Assembly (NCBI GenBank): GCA_046757645.1
Contig: JBHHYS010000034.1
Location: 1-26,403, forward strand
DNA from: JBHHYS01 sp046757645
GTDB lineage: Bacteria > Acidobacteriota > Terriglobia > Acidiferrales > 2-02-FULL-67-57
Direction: 5' to 3'
DNA length: 26,403 nt
Each line of letters starts with the position of its first letter. Position 1 is the stretch's first letter. Both the position numbers and the translations under genes were made by a program. The notes beneath the pieces are model-generated. The model did no database searches. It was given only the letters and a program-made list of their open reading frames with translations, and was not told the DNA's origin. Shown one piece after another: positions 6,190 to 13,267 of the stretch.

Positions 6190-8433
6190 ATGCAGCCAGA
6201 AGACAAACTAGCGCGCCCGGAGGGGCAGCGGCTGCCGCCCGCCGCCGGCCACGGGTCCCCGCCGGTGCCTTTCTACCCCAGCGCCATGGAAGGCGAGGAG
6301 ATCCACCTGCGCGATTACCTGCGCGTGTTGCGGAAGTACCGCATGACCATCCTCTTGTCCGTGTTGATCACCGTGCTGACCGTGGCGGTGGTTTCCCTGC
6401 GGTTGCCCAAGCGCTACGAAGCCGTCGTCCGCCTGGCCATCGACAAGGAGAGCCTGACCAGCCTGGTCAAAAGCACTCTTCCCGCCGACCCCTGGAGCTT
6501 CCAGGACTACCTCCGCACTCAAATGCGCGTCCTGGAGAGCGGCACCTTAGCCCTGCAGACCATCCGGGCTCTGCGTCTCGATCAGGAACCCGATTTTGCC
6601 CGCCCGGCCGAAGACAGCGCCTCCGCCCAAGCCTCCGTCCCGCTCTCCTACGAGGAGCTGCTCGACCCGGCGACCGAGTTGCGCTTGGTGGAAAAATTCC
6701 AGAGCGACTTGCGGGTGACGGCGGTACCCGACAGTTGGCTGGTGGAAATCCGCTTCTACAGTACCAACCCGGAACTGGCTGCCCGGGTCGCCAACGCCCA
6801 CGCCAACAACTTCATTGAGCATAACTTCCGCACCAAGTACGAATCCACCATGAAGGCGTCTGAATGGCTCTCCGACCAGTTGCGGGAGCTCCGCGGCAAG
6901 GTGGAGAGCACGGAAAGACAGATGCGCGACTTTGAGCGGCGCTACAACCTGGTTTCAATTGACGACCGGCAGAATGTCCTCACCCAGCGCTTGGCCGACC
7001 TCAACCACGAGCTCTCGGTGGTGGAAGCCGATCGGGTGGCCAAGGAGTCCCTCTACCGCCAGGCCGAATCCGGCCAGGCCTCCGAAGTGCTGCGGGACCC
7101 CCTGGTCGACAAACTGGCCGAGCGGCTGGCGGAGCTGCGCACCCAGCATGCCGAAAGCCGTACCCAGTTTGGACCCCAGCACCCGCGCATGCTGCGCCTG
7201 GAGGAGCAGATCACCGACGTCGAAAGCCAGCTCGCCGCCCAGCAGCGCACGATTCTGGCCACGCTCAAGTCGGATTACCAGGCAGGGTTGAAGCGCGAGG
7301 CCTTACTGCGCAACTTGGTGGATCGGCAGAAAGCCCGGGTGAACCAGCTCAACCAACGCTTGATCCAGTACAACATCCTCAAGCGCGAAGCCACTGCCTC
7401 CAAGCAGCTCTACGAAGGACTGCTGCAACAATTGAAGGAGGCTGGCATCTCCGCCGGGCTGCGCTCCAGCAATATTCGGGTCGTCGATCCCGCCCGCGTC
7501 CCCCAGGCGCCCCACAGTCCGAATGTGCCCCTGAACATTGTGCTGGCGCTCTTCCTGAGCCTCCCGGCGGGCATCGCCCTGGCCTTTTTCCGGGAGTACT
7601 TGGACAACACCATCAAGACCCCCGACGAAGTAGAACGCTACAGCGGCCTGCCCATGTTGGGCATGGTGCCCTCGGCAGAAAGCATGGACGAAGGCAGCCT
7701 GCGGGGCGTGCTGCCCTCGGCGAAGGACGAGGCCTCCCGCGTGGCCCTGGTGACTTACCGGCGGCCGCAGTCGGGCATGGCGGAAGCCTTCCGCTCGCTG
7801 CGCACCTCCGTGCTGCTGTCGTTTCCCGAGCGCCCGCCGCGGCTTCTGTTGGTGACCAGTTGTCAGCCCCTGGACGGCAAAACCACCACCGCCGTTAACT
7901 TGGCTGTGGCCCTGGCGCAGCGGGGCGACAAAGTGCTCTTGGTGGACGCCGACTTGCGCAAACCCTCGGTGCACAAGTTCCTGAGCACGGACGGCAAACA
8001 CGGCCTCAGCCTCTACCTCTCCGGCTCGCACGAGGGCGAGACCTTGATCCTGCCCACCACGATTCCGAACTTGTTTTTCCTGCCGGCCGGCCCCGTGCCC
8101 CCCAACCCGGCGGAATTGCTCTCCACTGCACGGATGAAGGAATTGCTGGCTGAACTCGCCCGGCAATTCGAGCATGTGGTGGTGGACTCGCCCCCGGTAC
8201 TCTCGGTCACCGATGCCACGGTGCTCTCCGTACTGGTGGATGGGGTGATTCTGGTGGTGCGCTCCGGAAAAACCACCCGCGAAGTGCTGCGGCACACGCG
8301 CCACTTGCTCTTCACCGTCAACGCCCGGGTGCTGGGGGTGGTGTTGAACGGCTTGGCGCTCGATTCGGTTGACTACCACTATTACTTCCACAAGCACTAC
8401 GGCTACGGCTATCGCCAAGACGACGCCCACTGA
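6190..8433 (+). CDS. Polysaccharide co-polymerase with BY-kinase domain (Wzc-like)
   Basis: Inner-membrane protein that sets chain length and couples export to tyrosine autophosphorylation. The 747 residues show a cytoplasmic N-terminus, a first membrane segment (about 50-68), a Wzz domain, a long periplasmic coiled coil (about 220-410) and a GNVR region. A second membrane segment (about 449-468) precedes the C-terminal bacterial tyrosine kinase. Walker A is SCQPLDGKTT with Lys564, Walker A' is VLLVDADLRKP and Walker B is HVVVDSPPV. The tail has a tyrosine cluster (YHYYFHKHYGYGYR), the expected autophosphorylation site. In Walker A the residue before DGKT is Leu where this family usually has Gly. 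The ATG at 6190 is 13 bases after the WecA-like stop. An upstream in-frame extension from 6058 is just overlap with the previous gene. Confidence 0.93.
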   Translation: MQPEDKLARPEGQRLPPAAGHGSPPVPFYPSAMEGEEIHLRDYLRVLRKYRMTILLSVLITVLTVAVVSLRLPKRYEAVVRLAIDKESLTSLVKSTLPADPWSFQDYLRTQMRVLESGTLALQTIRALRLDQEPDFARPAEDSASAQASVPLSYEELLDPATELRLVEKFQSDLRVTAVPDSWLVEIRFYSTNPELAARVANAHANNFIEHNFRTKYESTMKASEWLSDQLRELRGKVESTERQMRDFERRYNLVSIDDRQNVLTQRLADLNHELSVVEADRVAKESLYRQAESGQASEVLRDPLVDKLAERLAELRTQHAESRTQFGPQHPRMLRLEEQITDVESQLAAQQRTILATLKSDYQAGLKREALLRNLVDRQKARVNQLNQRLIQYNILKREATASKQLYEGLLQQLKEAGISAGLRSSNIRVVDPARVPQAPHSPNVPLNIVLALFLSLPAGIALAFFREYLDNTIKTPDEVERYSGLPMLGMVPSAESMDEGSLRGVLPSAKDEASRVALVTYRRPQSGMAEAFRSLRTSVLLSFPERPPRLLLVTSCQPLDGKTTTAVNLAVALAQRGDKVLLVDADLRKPSVHKFLSTDGKHGLSLYLSGSHEGETLILPTTIPNLFFLPAGPVPPNPAELLSTARMKELLAELARQFEHVVVDSPPVLSVTDATVLSVLVDGVILVVRSGKTTREVLRHTRHLLFTVNARVLGVVLNGLALDSVDYHYYFHKHYGYGYRQDDAH

Positions 8434-8481
8434 AGCGGGCTGCCGTCGGCGTCTTTTCTGTTTCGTCTGCGGGAGCTCACT

Positions 8482-9768
8482 ATGCCCCTGGTATTGCTTC
8501 GCAGCGTTCGCCACCGGGCGCTGACCCTGGTTCTCGGCCTGCTGGTGCTGGGGGGCAGCGCCGCCGGCATTCTCCGCTGGTTCCAAGCCAGCCGGGCCCG
8601 TTCCAGCTGGGACCGGGCCACACTGGAGCGCGCGGCTCGACTCGAGCGTGATAACGCCTTCTACCAGCACCGCTTGGGGCAGTGGGAGGAGTTTTCGCTG
8701 GCCGAGGGCGATCCCCAGCGCGCCCTCGTCCACTATCGCCGGGCCACCGAACTCAACCCCTACGAAAGCTCCTACTGGCTCGACTGGGCGGAGGCGCTGC
8801 AACTCACCGGCAAAACCGCCGAGGCGGAAGCCGCCCTGGCAAGGGCCTTGCAGGTGGATCCCCGCACACCGCGCACCCTGTGGCGGGTGGGCAATTTCTG
8901 GCTGCGCTCGCCGGAGCCTTCCCGCGCCTTCCCTCACTTTCGCCGGCTCCTGTTGACCGACCCGACGTTCTCCTTGCCGGTCATCCAGGCCGGCCACCGC
9001 GCCCTGGGCCGTCCGGAAATCCTCTTGCGGGAGGTGTTGCCTGCGCAGCCCCGCTTCTTGTTGGCCTACCTGCGCTATCTGGTGCGGCACCGGGAGGAGA
9101 AAGCCGCCGGGCGCGTCTGGCAGGCGCTGGTGGGGCTCGGCCAGGTCTTTGACCCCAAGCAAGCGTTCTTCTACCTGGACGAGTTGATTCGCACCCGGCA
9201 ACTGCCGCGCGCCGTGGCCGCATGGAGCGACCTGAAAGTGTTGGGCCTGCTGCCGGGGCAGGGTCGTACCCGGGATGAGTTGCTCTACAACGCCGACTTG
9301 CGCGCGCCCATCCTGAACAGCGGCTTTGACTGGCGCGTTGAGCCCGTCCGGCACGTGGGCGTGACCCTGGGCGGGGGCCGCCAGGGTGAGCAGCCGCCGG
9401 CCGTGGTGGTGCGGTTTTCCGGGGAACACAACCTGCGCTACCGGCATTTCTTCCAATATGTGGTGGTGGAGCCCAAGACACGCTACCGGTTCGGGGCCTG
9501 GCTGAGCACCGAGGGCATCAGCACCGATAGCGGGCCGCGGCTGGAGATTGCCGACGCCGACAATCCCCAGGCGGCGGTGGCGCGCTCGCCCAGTCTCGTC
9601 GGAGCCAACGATTGGCGGCATGAGCAGGTGGAGTTCGTCACCGGGCCGGAGACCCGCCTGCTGCGGGTGGGCATCGTGCGGCTGCCCAGCCGCCGCCTGG
9701 ACAACCGGATTCGGGGCAGCGTGCGGGCGAGCGAGTTCAGTTTGCGCGCCGTCAGGCGCGGCTTCTGA
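8482..9768 (+). CDS. Membrane-anchored TPR protein of the polysaccharide operon
   Basis: A 428-residue protein with an N-terminal membrane anchor (about 13-32, ALTLVLGLLVLGGSAAGIL). A TPR-like helical region follows at about 45-160 (YRRATELNPYESSYWLDWAEAL, then EAALARALQVDPRTPRTLW). The C-terminal part (about 280-425) is beta-rich and resembles a carbohydrate-binding jelly roll (ILNSGFDWRVEPV, FFQYVVVEPKTRYRFGAWL). Together these suggest a periplasmic scaffold that may touch the growing polysaccharide, but this is inference. GGGAG lies six bases before the ATG. It starts 48 bases after the kinase gene and 15 bases before the ligase gene, so it belongs to the same operon. TPR proteins next to O-antigen ligases are common in exopolysaccharide loci. 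Confidence 0.75.
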   Translation: MPLVLLRSVRHRALTLVLGLLVLGGSAAGILRWFQASRARSSWDRATLERAARLERDNAFYQHRLGQWEEFSLAEGDPQRALVHYRRATELNPYESSYWLDWAEALQLTGKTAEAEAALARALQVDPRTPRTLWRVGNFWLRSPEPSRAFPHFRRLLLTDPTFSLPVIQAGHRALGRPEILLREVLPAQPRFLLAYLRYLVRHREEKAAGRVWQALVGLGQVFDPKQAFFYLDELIRTRQLPRAVAAWSDLKVLGLLPGQGRTRDELLYNADLRAPILNSGFDWRVEPVRHVGVTLGGGRQGEQPPAVVVRFSGEHNLRYRHFFQYVVVEPKTRYRFGAWLSTEGISTDSGPRLEIADADNPQAAVARSPSLVGANDWRHEQVEFVTGPETRLLRVGIVRLPSRRLDNRIRGSVRASEFSLRAVRRGF

Positions 9769-9783
9769 CGGGAGCAGCCGGGA

Positions 9784-11121
9784 ATGATGTGCCTCCAGCC
9801 CGTTGGCCGTCCGCACCGGTTGGAGCAAATGCTTCTGCCCGGTGCCGGGCTGGTGCTGGTGTTTTCCACGCTGACGCTGGGGGCCATGCCGCCCTGGGCG
9901 CGGGCGGGCATGGAACTGGCGGTGCTGGCTCTCTTGGGGGTGTGGTTGCTGGCGGGCGTGCTTCGGGGTGAGTTGAGCTTTCGCCTGCCCCGCTTGTTCT
10001 TCCCCATGCTGGCGATTTTCCTGTTCGCCTGCCTGCAAGGCTATGCGGGCCTCTCGGTCTACCCGCCCGCCACCCGGCAGGAGGCGTGGGAGCTGCTGGC
10101 CGTGGGCGGCTTCTTTTTTCTTGTCCACAACCAACTGACTTCGACAATCAAGCTTGAGCGCTTCGTCACCGGCCTGCTGTTGTTTGCCTTTGTCCTGGCG
10201 GTGTTCGCGATTCTGCAGGGCTTGAGCTTCGACGGAAAAATCTACTGGACCTGGGAGGTCCCCCAGGGCAGCTCGCCCTATGGGCCCTTCATCAACCGCA
10301 ACCACTATGCCGCTTGGGCGTTGCTCCTCGTCCCTCTGGCGTGGGTGAAATTCTCCCAGCAGCGCCGCAGCAGCGAGTTGCGGCTCTTTTGGGCGTTGGT
10401 GCTGCTCACCCTGGGCATTTCCGTGATGTTTTCCCTCTCCCGCGCGGGTGCGGCGCTGTTTGTACTCTTTTTTCCCCTGTACTGGTTTTTGGGGCGCCTG
10501 CCCGCCCCGCGAGGCCGGCGGCGGCTCCCTCGGGCGGCGCTGGCGGTAATTCTGTTGGCGGCTGGGGTCACGTTGATGCTCGACACCGGCCGCTGGGTCT
10601 CGCGCTGGCAGGCCTTCGGCGAGGTGTTCACCCGGCCGGAGGTGGTGGAGCGCTACCGATGGCAAATCTGGGGCGACACCCTGAGGATGGTCGGCGACCA
10701 CCTCGGGACGGGGAGTGGGCTGGAAACCTTCGGCGTGCTCTCCGACTCCTACCGCAGCTTTTACTCCAACCAGCGTTGGCTGCAAGCCCACAACGACTAC
10801 CTGCAATGGCTGGCGGAGACCGGGCTGGTGGGTGCCATCCTGGCCCTCTGGTTTCTGGTGGCGCTGGCGCGCGCCAGTGCGGAAAAACTCCGCCTGGCCC
10901 CCCAGAGCCGCACGCGGCAATTCGTCCTCGGCGCCCTCACCGGTTGCCTACTGGTCCTCCTGCATAGCCTGGTTGATTTCCCGTTGCGCATCCCGGCCAA
11001 CGCCCTGCTCTTCGTGGCGTTGCTGGCGGTCATCACGGCGCCCACCGCCGGGGCGCTGCTGAGTTCTGATCCAGAGCGCACCCGGGAACCGATCGGACAA
11101 GCAGAGTTTCGCGTGCTCTAG
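9784..11121 (+). CDS. O-antigen ligase / Wzy-type polymerase family protein
   Basis: Polytopic inner-membrane protein (445 residues, about 10-12 hydrophobic segments) of the WaaL/Wzy superfamily. It ligates or polymerises lipid-linked glycans on the periplasmic side. The signature SSPYGPFINRNHYAAWALLLVPL (residues about 160-182) is typical of the family. A large periplasmic loop follows (about 245-345), with RWQIWGDTLRMVGDHLGTGSGLETF and AHNDYLQWLAETGLVG, which contains the conserved loop histidine. Ligase and polymerase cannot be told apart by sequence alone; beside a Wzc-like protein a polymerase role is at least as likely. The start could be either of two adjacent ATGs (9784 or 9787). It is the last gene of the operon. 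Confidence 0.88.
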   Translation: MMCLQPVGRPHRLEQMLLPGAGLVLVFSTLTLGAMPPWARAGMELAVLALLGVWLLAGVLRGELSFRLPRLFFPMLAIFLFACLQGYAGLSVYPPATRQEAWELLAVGGFFFLVHNQLTSTIKLERFVTGLLLFAFVLAVFAILQGLSFDGKIYWTWEVPQGSSPYGPFINRNHYAAWALLLVPLAWVKFSQQRRSSELRLFWALVLLTLGISVMFSLSRAGAALFVLFFPLYWFLGRLPAPRGRRRLPRAALAVILLAAGVTLMLDTGRWVSRWQAFGEVFTRPEVVERYRWQIWGDTLRMVGDHLGTGSGLETFGVLSDSYRSFYSNQRWLQAHNDYLQWLAETGLVGAILALWFLVALARASAEKLRLAPQSRTRQFVLGALTGCLLVLLHSLVDFPLRIPANALLFVALLAVITAPTAGALLSSDPERTREPIGQAEFRVL

Positions 11122-11152
11122 TTCGCCCCGCCGGCAACCCCATCCCTTGCGC

Positions 11153-11182
11153 CTGGCATACCCGCTCCGCCCGCCGTATAAT
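11153..11182 (+). promoter_or_regulatory. Sigma70-type promoter of the 84-aa gene
   Basis: CTGGCA (11153-11158, four of six) is followed after 18 bases by a perfect TATAAT (11177-11182). Transcription would start near 11189, about 33 bases before the GTG at 11222, leaving room for the strong ribosome-binding site. Confidence 0.5.
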
Positions 11183-11221
11183 CACGGCGCAAACGAGCAT
11201 TCAGCAAGGGAAGGAGGCCTC

Positions 11222-11476
11222 GTGGCCCGCAGAACCCGCATTAACATTGGCGACCGCACCATCGAAGCCGAGGACATGGAGTTTCAGCCGACCCGAGAGG
11301 ACTGGAGCGAGTATCAAGTGGAGGATGGCTTCACGGTGCGCATCAAGCTGGTGGTTTCCAGCATCCTGAAGACCGGTGAGCGCGACCCGCAGGGCAATCC
11401 CGTCTACATCGTGCAGTCCACGAATATCGTCAAGGTGCTGCCCCCGCAAACCTATTCCCGCAAAGAGGTGCACTGA
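11222..11476 (+). CDS. Unknown 84-residue protein
   Basis: Not recognised. The GTG start at 11222 is fixed by a strong AAGGAGG six bases upstream. The protein has no signal peptide or membrane segment. It appears mostly beta-stranded (RINIGDRTIEAEDMEF, FTVRIKLVVSSILKTG) and ends with PVYIVQSTNIVKVLPP and a basic tail. The clean promoter, strong ribosome-binding site and monocistronic layout point to a real, probably well-expressed small cytoplasmic protein. It converges on the S24 repressor gene and is separated from the ligase by 100 bases containing its own promoter, so it is probably not part of the polysaccharide operon. Confidence 0.75.
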   Translation: MARRTRINIGDRTIEAEDMEFQPTREDWSEYQVEDGFTVRIKLVVSSILKTGERDPQGNPVYIVQSTNIVKVLPPQTYSRKEVH

Positions 11477-11620
11477 GCACTGACCGGAGCCCACGGCGGC
11501 GCTGTGTTTCGTGCCCCCGTCTCCGCCGGGGAAGTGCTTTACCTGCTGACCCGGGGTGTACGTGTGCGCCGAGGGCGATTGAAGTCAAAGCGTAGCGGCC
11601 GTTGTGGCGGTCGATGAGTT

Positions 11621-12286
11621 TCAAGCGGGCGCGCGCAGCTGGCGCTCGATGATCTTCAGCACCACGCCCTCGATGCGAAAGTCGTCCGTGCTGGTCACCG
11701 GGATGATGTCGGAGAAGGTGGGATTGTCGGCTTTGAGCAGGATGATGGTGCCGCGCTTGATGTAGCGCTTCAAGGTGGCTTCCCCGTTCAGCACGCAGGC
11801 AATAATGTCGTTCTGGCGCGGGCGCAGCGAGGTGTCGACCAAGACCAGATCGCCCGGCTGAATGGTGGGGCCCATGGAGTCGCCCGCCACTTTGAGCGCA
11901 TAACGGGAGAGCGACCACGTCTCGGGCAGCACCTCCAGCTCACCGATCGCTGCCCGCCGGGCTTCGGCCGGGCTGCCCGCAACGATTTCCCCGAAAATCG
12001 GCAGGGGGCGCGCAGCGGGTTCTCCTCGGCGCACCCCGTGCATAACTTTTTCTACGATGGGCTGCAAGGCTCGGGGCAGGGCAACGTTGACCAGTTGGCG
12101 CTCGTCAATTTTGAGCTCTCGAAACAAACGGACGAGAAAGTCGGTGGCCGGATAGGCTCTCCCTGTCTCAATCTTGGCGATGTAGGAGTCGGTGCAGCCG
12201 AGTTTCCGCGCCAGCTCGTACTGGGTCAGCTTGGCGCGCCGCCGCGCCCGGCGCACCAGCTCGGCTAAGGGCCCTCCGTGCTTCAT
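11621..12286 (-). CDS. LexA-like transcriptional repressor (XRE helix-turn-helix + S24 peptidase)
   Basis: A 221-residue autocleavable repressor. Residues 8-62 form an XRE helix-turn-helix (LTQYELARKLGCTDSYIAKIETGRAYP). Residues about 95-218 form an S24/LexA-type latent protease with nucleophile Ser137 in GDSMGPTIQPGD and general base Lys173 in TLKRY. An Ala103-Gly104 cleavage site lies in EIVAGSP. All parts needed for RecA-stimulated self-cleavage are present, so a stress-released switch is likely. The ATG at 12286 is preferred over the upstream in-frame TTG at 12325, which lies in the operator region. A -35/-10 pair places the transcript start within about five bases of the ATG, and no Shine-Dalgarno is visible. 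The gene is divergent from a 65-codon gene, with palindromic operators between them. It could be a cellular regulator or a prophage remnant; no other phage genes are visible. Confidence 0.9.
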   Translation of the reverse strand: MKHGGPLAELVRRARRRAKLTQYELARKLGCTDSYIAKIETGRAYPATDFLVRLFRELKIDERQLVNVALPRALQPIVEKVMHGVRRGEPAARPLPIFGEIVAGSPAEARRAAIGELEVLPETWSLSRYALKVAGDSMGPTIQPGDLVLVDTSLRPRQNDIIACVLNGEATLKRYIKRGTIILLKADNPTFSDIIPVTSTDDFRIEGVVLKIIERQLRAPA

Positions 12287-12296
12287 TGGCGGACTA

Positions 12297-12325
12297 GATT
12301 TAGCAGCCCAGTCAGGAAATGTCAA
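12297..12325 (-). promoter_or_regulatory. Promoter of the S24 repressor, predicted near-leaderless
   Basis: Minus-strand TTGACA (12325-12320, perfect) is followed after 17 bases by TAAATC (12302-12297, three of six). Transcription would start near 12290, about four bases before the ATG at 12286. The -35 is itself an arm of the first operator palindrome, so the repressor should control its own gene. Confidence 0.42.
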
Positions 12326-12351
12326 AAGAGATTGACAAACTAGTCAGTCAA
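12320..12351. promoter_or_regulatory. Tandem overlapping operator palindromes between repressor and small gene
   Basis: Site 1 is TGTCAA (12320-12325), six bases, TTGACA (12332-12337), a perfect inverted repeat. Site 2 shares the TTGAC half: TTGAC (12332-12336), two bases, ACTAGT (12339-12344), two bases, GTCAA (12347-12351), perfectly symmetric except for the two 2-base gaps. The same half-site TTGAC/GTCAA is used three times. The sites cover the -35 boxes of both divergent promoters, the arrangement expected for a repressor acting on itself and its neighbour. Confidence 0.58.
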
Positions 12352-12360
12352 TTATATGCT
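12332..12360 (+). promoter_or_regulatory. Promoter of the 65-codon gene
   Basis: TTGACA (12332-12337, perfect), 17-base spacer, TATGCT (12355-12360, four of six). Transcription would start near 12367, about 42 bases before the GTG at 12409. The -35 and spacer are covered by operator site 2, predicting repression by the divergent S24 protein. Confidence 0.52.
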
Positions 12361-12408
12361 GCCATTCGCGCCAAGGGTTGAGGCTCTCACCCGCCCAAGC
12401 GAGCTTCT

Positions 12409-12606
12409 GTGACCGTAGAACAAGTTCTTCAGTTGCTCGATTCGGCTATGCGCTCCGAGCAGGAGTTCGTGGAGGAGTTCCTCCGCGGGAGAGAGCTTCT
12501 GAGGGCGGCCGAGGCCCAGACACGCTTCAGAGCTCTGGCGGCGTTTCGGGAAGCCCTTCTGAATCGCTTGTGGCTCGAAAATTCGGGGGAACGAGGAGGG
12601 AACTGA
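12409..12606 (+). CDS. Small protein under divergent S24-repressor control (unknown)
   Basis: Not recognised. A 65-residue, mostly helical, charged protein (VTVEQVLQLLDSAMRSEQEF..., then RGRELLRAAEAQTRFRALAAFREALLNRLW) with no membrane segment. It starts with GTG at 12409; the upstream GCGAG is a weak ribosome-binding site. The support is mainly context: a good promoter overlapped by repressor operators starts about 42 bases upstream, and the frame then stays open. It is the only gene between the operators and the REP-type repeats, so it is the likely target of the S24 repressor. It might be an antirepressor, a toxin-like protein or a stress effector; nothing in the sequence decides between these. 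Confidence 0.55.
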   Translation: MTVEQVLQLLDSAMRSEQEFVEEFLRGRELLRAAEAQTRFRALAAFREALLNRLWLENSGERGGN

Positions 12607-12630
12607 ACGGTTGTTTGGCTCTTCGCTCAT

Positions 12631-12704
12631 TGTTCAGCCCAGCGGCTTCTGCCGCTGGGAGTGTTGCGCTCTCTTCCCACGGGCAGAAGCCCGTGGGCTG
12701 AACA
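12631..12704. repeat. REP/BIME-like pair of palindromes with compensatory changes
   Basis: Two 30-base arms (12631-12660 and 12675-12704) are inverted copies with 26 of 30 identical bases and a 14-base spacer. Each arm is itself a perfect hairpin. Arm 1 has CCCAGCGGC, loop TTCT, GCCGCTGGG (12638-12659). Arm 2 has CCCACGGGC, loop AGAA, GCCCGTGGG (12676-12697). The only four differences are two neighbouring GC pairs flipped on both sides of the stem, so pairing is kept. A short T run (GGTTTTTG) follows, so the unit may also end transcription of the 65-codon gene. Confidence 0.75.
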
Positions 12705-12748
12705 GGGTTTTTGAACGGCACCGAAAGTCAGGAGCGCAACCAGGGATC

Positions 12749-12781
12749 CACCCCGGGTTTTGCGATTGAAAATCCGGGGTG
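12749..12781. repeat. Palindrome, copy 1 of a two-copy hairpin motif
   Basis: CACCCCGG (12749-12756) pairs with CCGGGGTG (12774-12781). Inside, after one mismatch, TTTT pairs with AAAA around GCGATT. A related core, GTTTTGGCGATTGAAAAT, recurs at 15512-15529. It lies between the REP pair and the broken end of a helicase gene, so it may mark a rearrangement. Confidence 0.5.
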
Positions 12782-12804
12782 CGAAAGCTATGTTGTGGAT
12801 GTGC

Positions 12805-13158
12805 CTAACCCCGCGATGGGCCTGACGCACGCAACTCGGCGGCGGTGGCTTGATGCGTGTAGAGCTGCTCGATCCCTTTGCGGCGGTGAACCGCCGCCAG
12901 GCGCGCATCAATCCAAGTGGGGAAGGGAACCGTGCGGGCTTCCCGGGCTGGAAAGTACCGCAGCGCGGTAATGGCTTGGGTGGGCTCCGCCGTTTTCTTC
13001 AGGGCCTCGAGCGCCGCCTCCATGCCGGTCTCGGTCACCGGCAGGGTCGTCAATGCTCTTTGTGGCGGCGCAGAGATTCTTGCCTGCCCGTCACTGACCG
13101 GCCGGCGGGCGGCAGGCGGGTCTGCGGCGGTTCGTGTGTGGCCATGGCTGTCCCTCAC
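12805..13158 (-). pseudogene. Truncated 5' fragment of an MrfA/YprA-type DEAD/DEAH helicase (DUF1998 family)
   Basis: About 70 residues match the N-terminus of large MrfA/YprA-like helicases: YFPAREARTVPFPTWIDARLAAV followed by RRKGIEQLYTHQATAAEL, the Q-motif-like region just before Walker A. In intact members the next residues lead into the TPTASGKT motif. Here the frame changes to RASGPSRG and stops at 12805, before any helicase motif. Everything downstream (normally several hundred residues) is missing from this window. The frame can start at GTG 13158 or ATG 13023; the first 45 residues do not look like the family. It is probably a relic of a deletion or rearrangement, given the palindromic repeats just past the break point. 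Confidence 0.65.
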
Positions 13159-13267
13159 TTTATTCGCTCTAGTGTGGCACGCCTGTCAAGAAAAAGGACT
13201 GGATTTCGCGGGTCGTTAAGGCAGACAGCCGCGGGTGACACTCGCCCCTAGGCCGGAAGGCGTCCTT

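Noticed and set aside
7303..10920. 1205-codon open frame on the minus strand
   Set aside because: It is antisense to three well-supported genes (kinase, TPR protein, ligase). Its composition is Gln/His/Gly-rich, typical of a GC-rich shadow frame, and no domain is recognisable.
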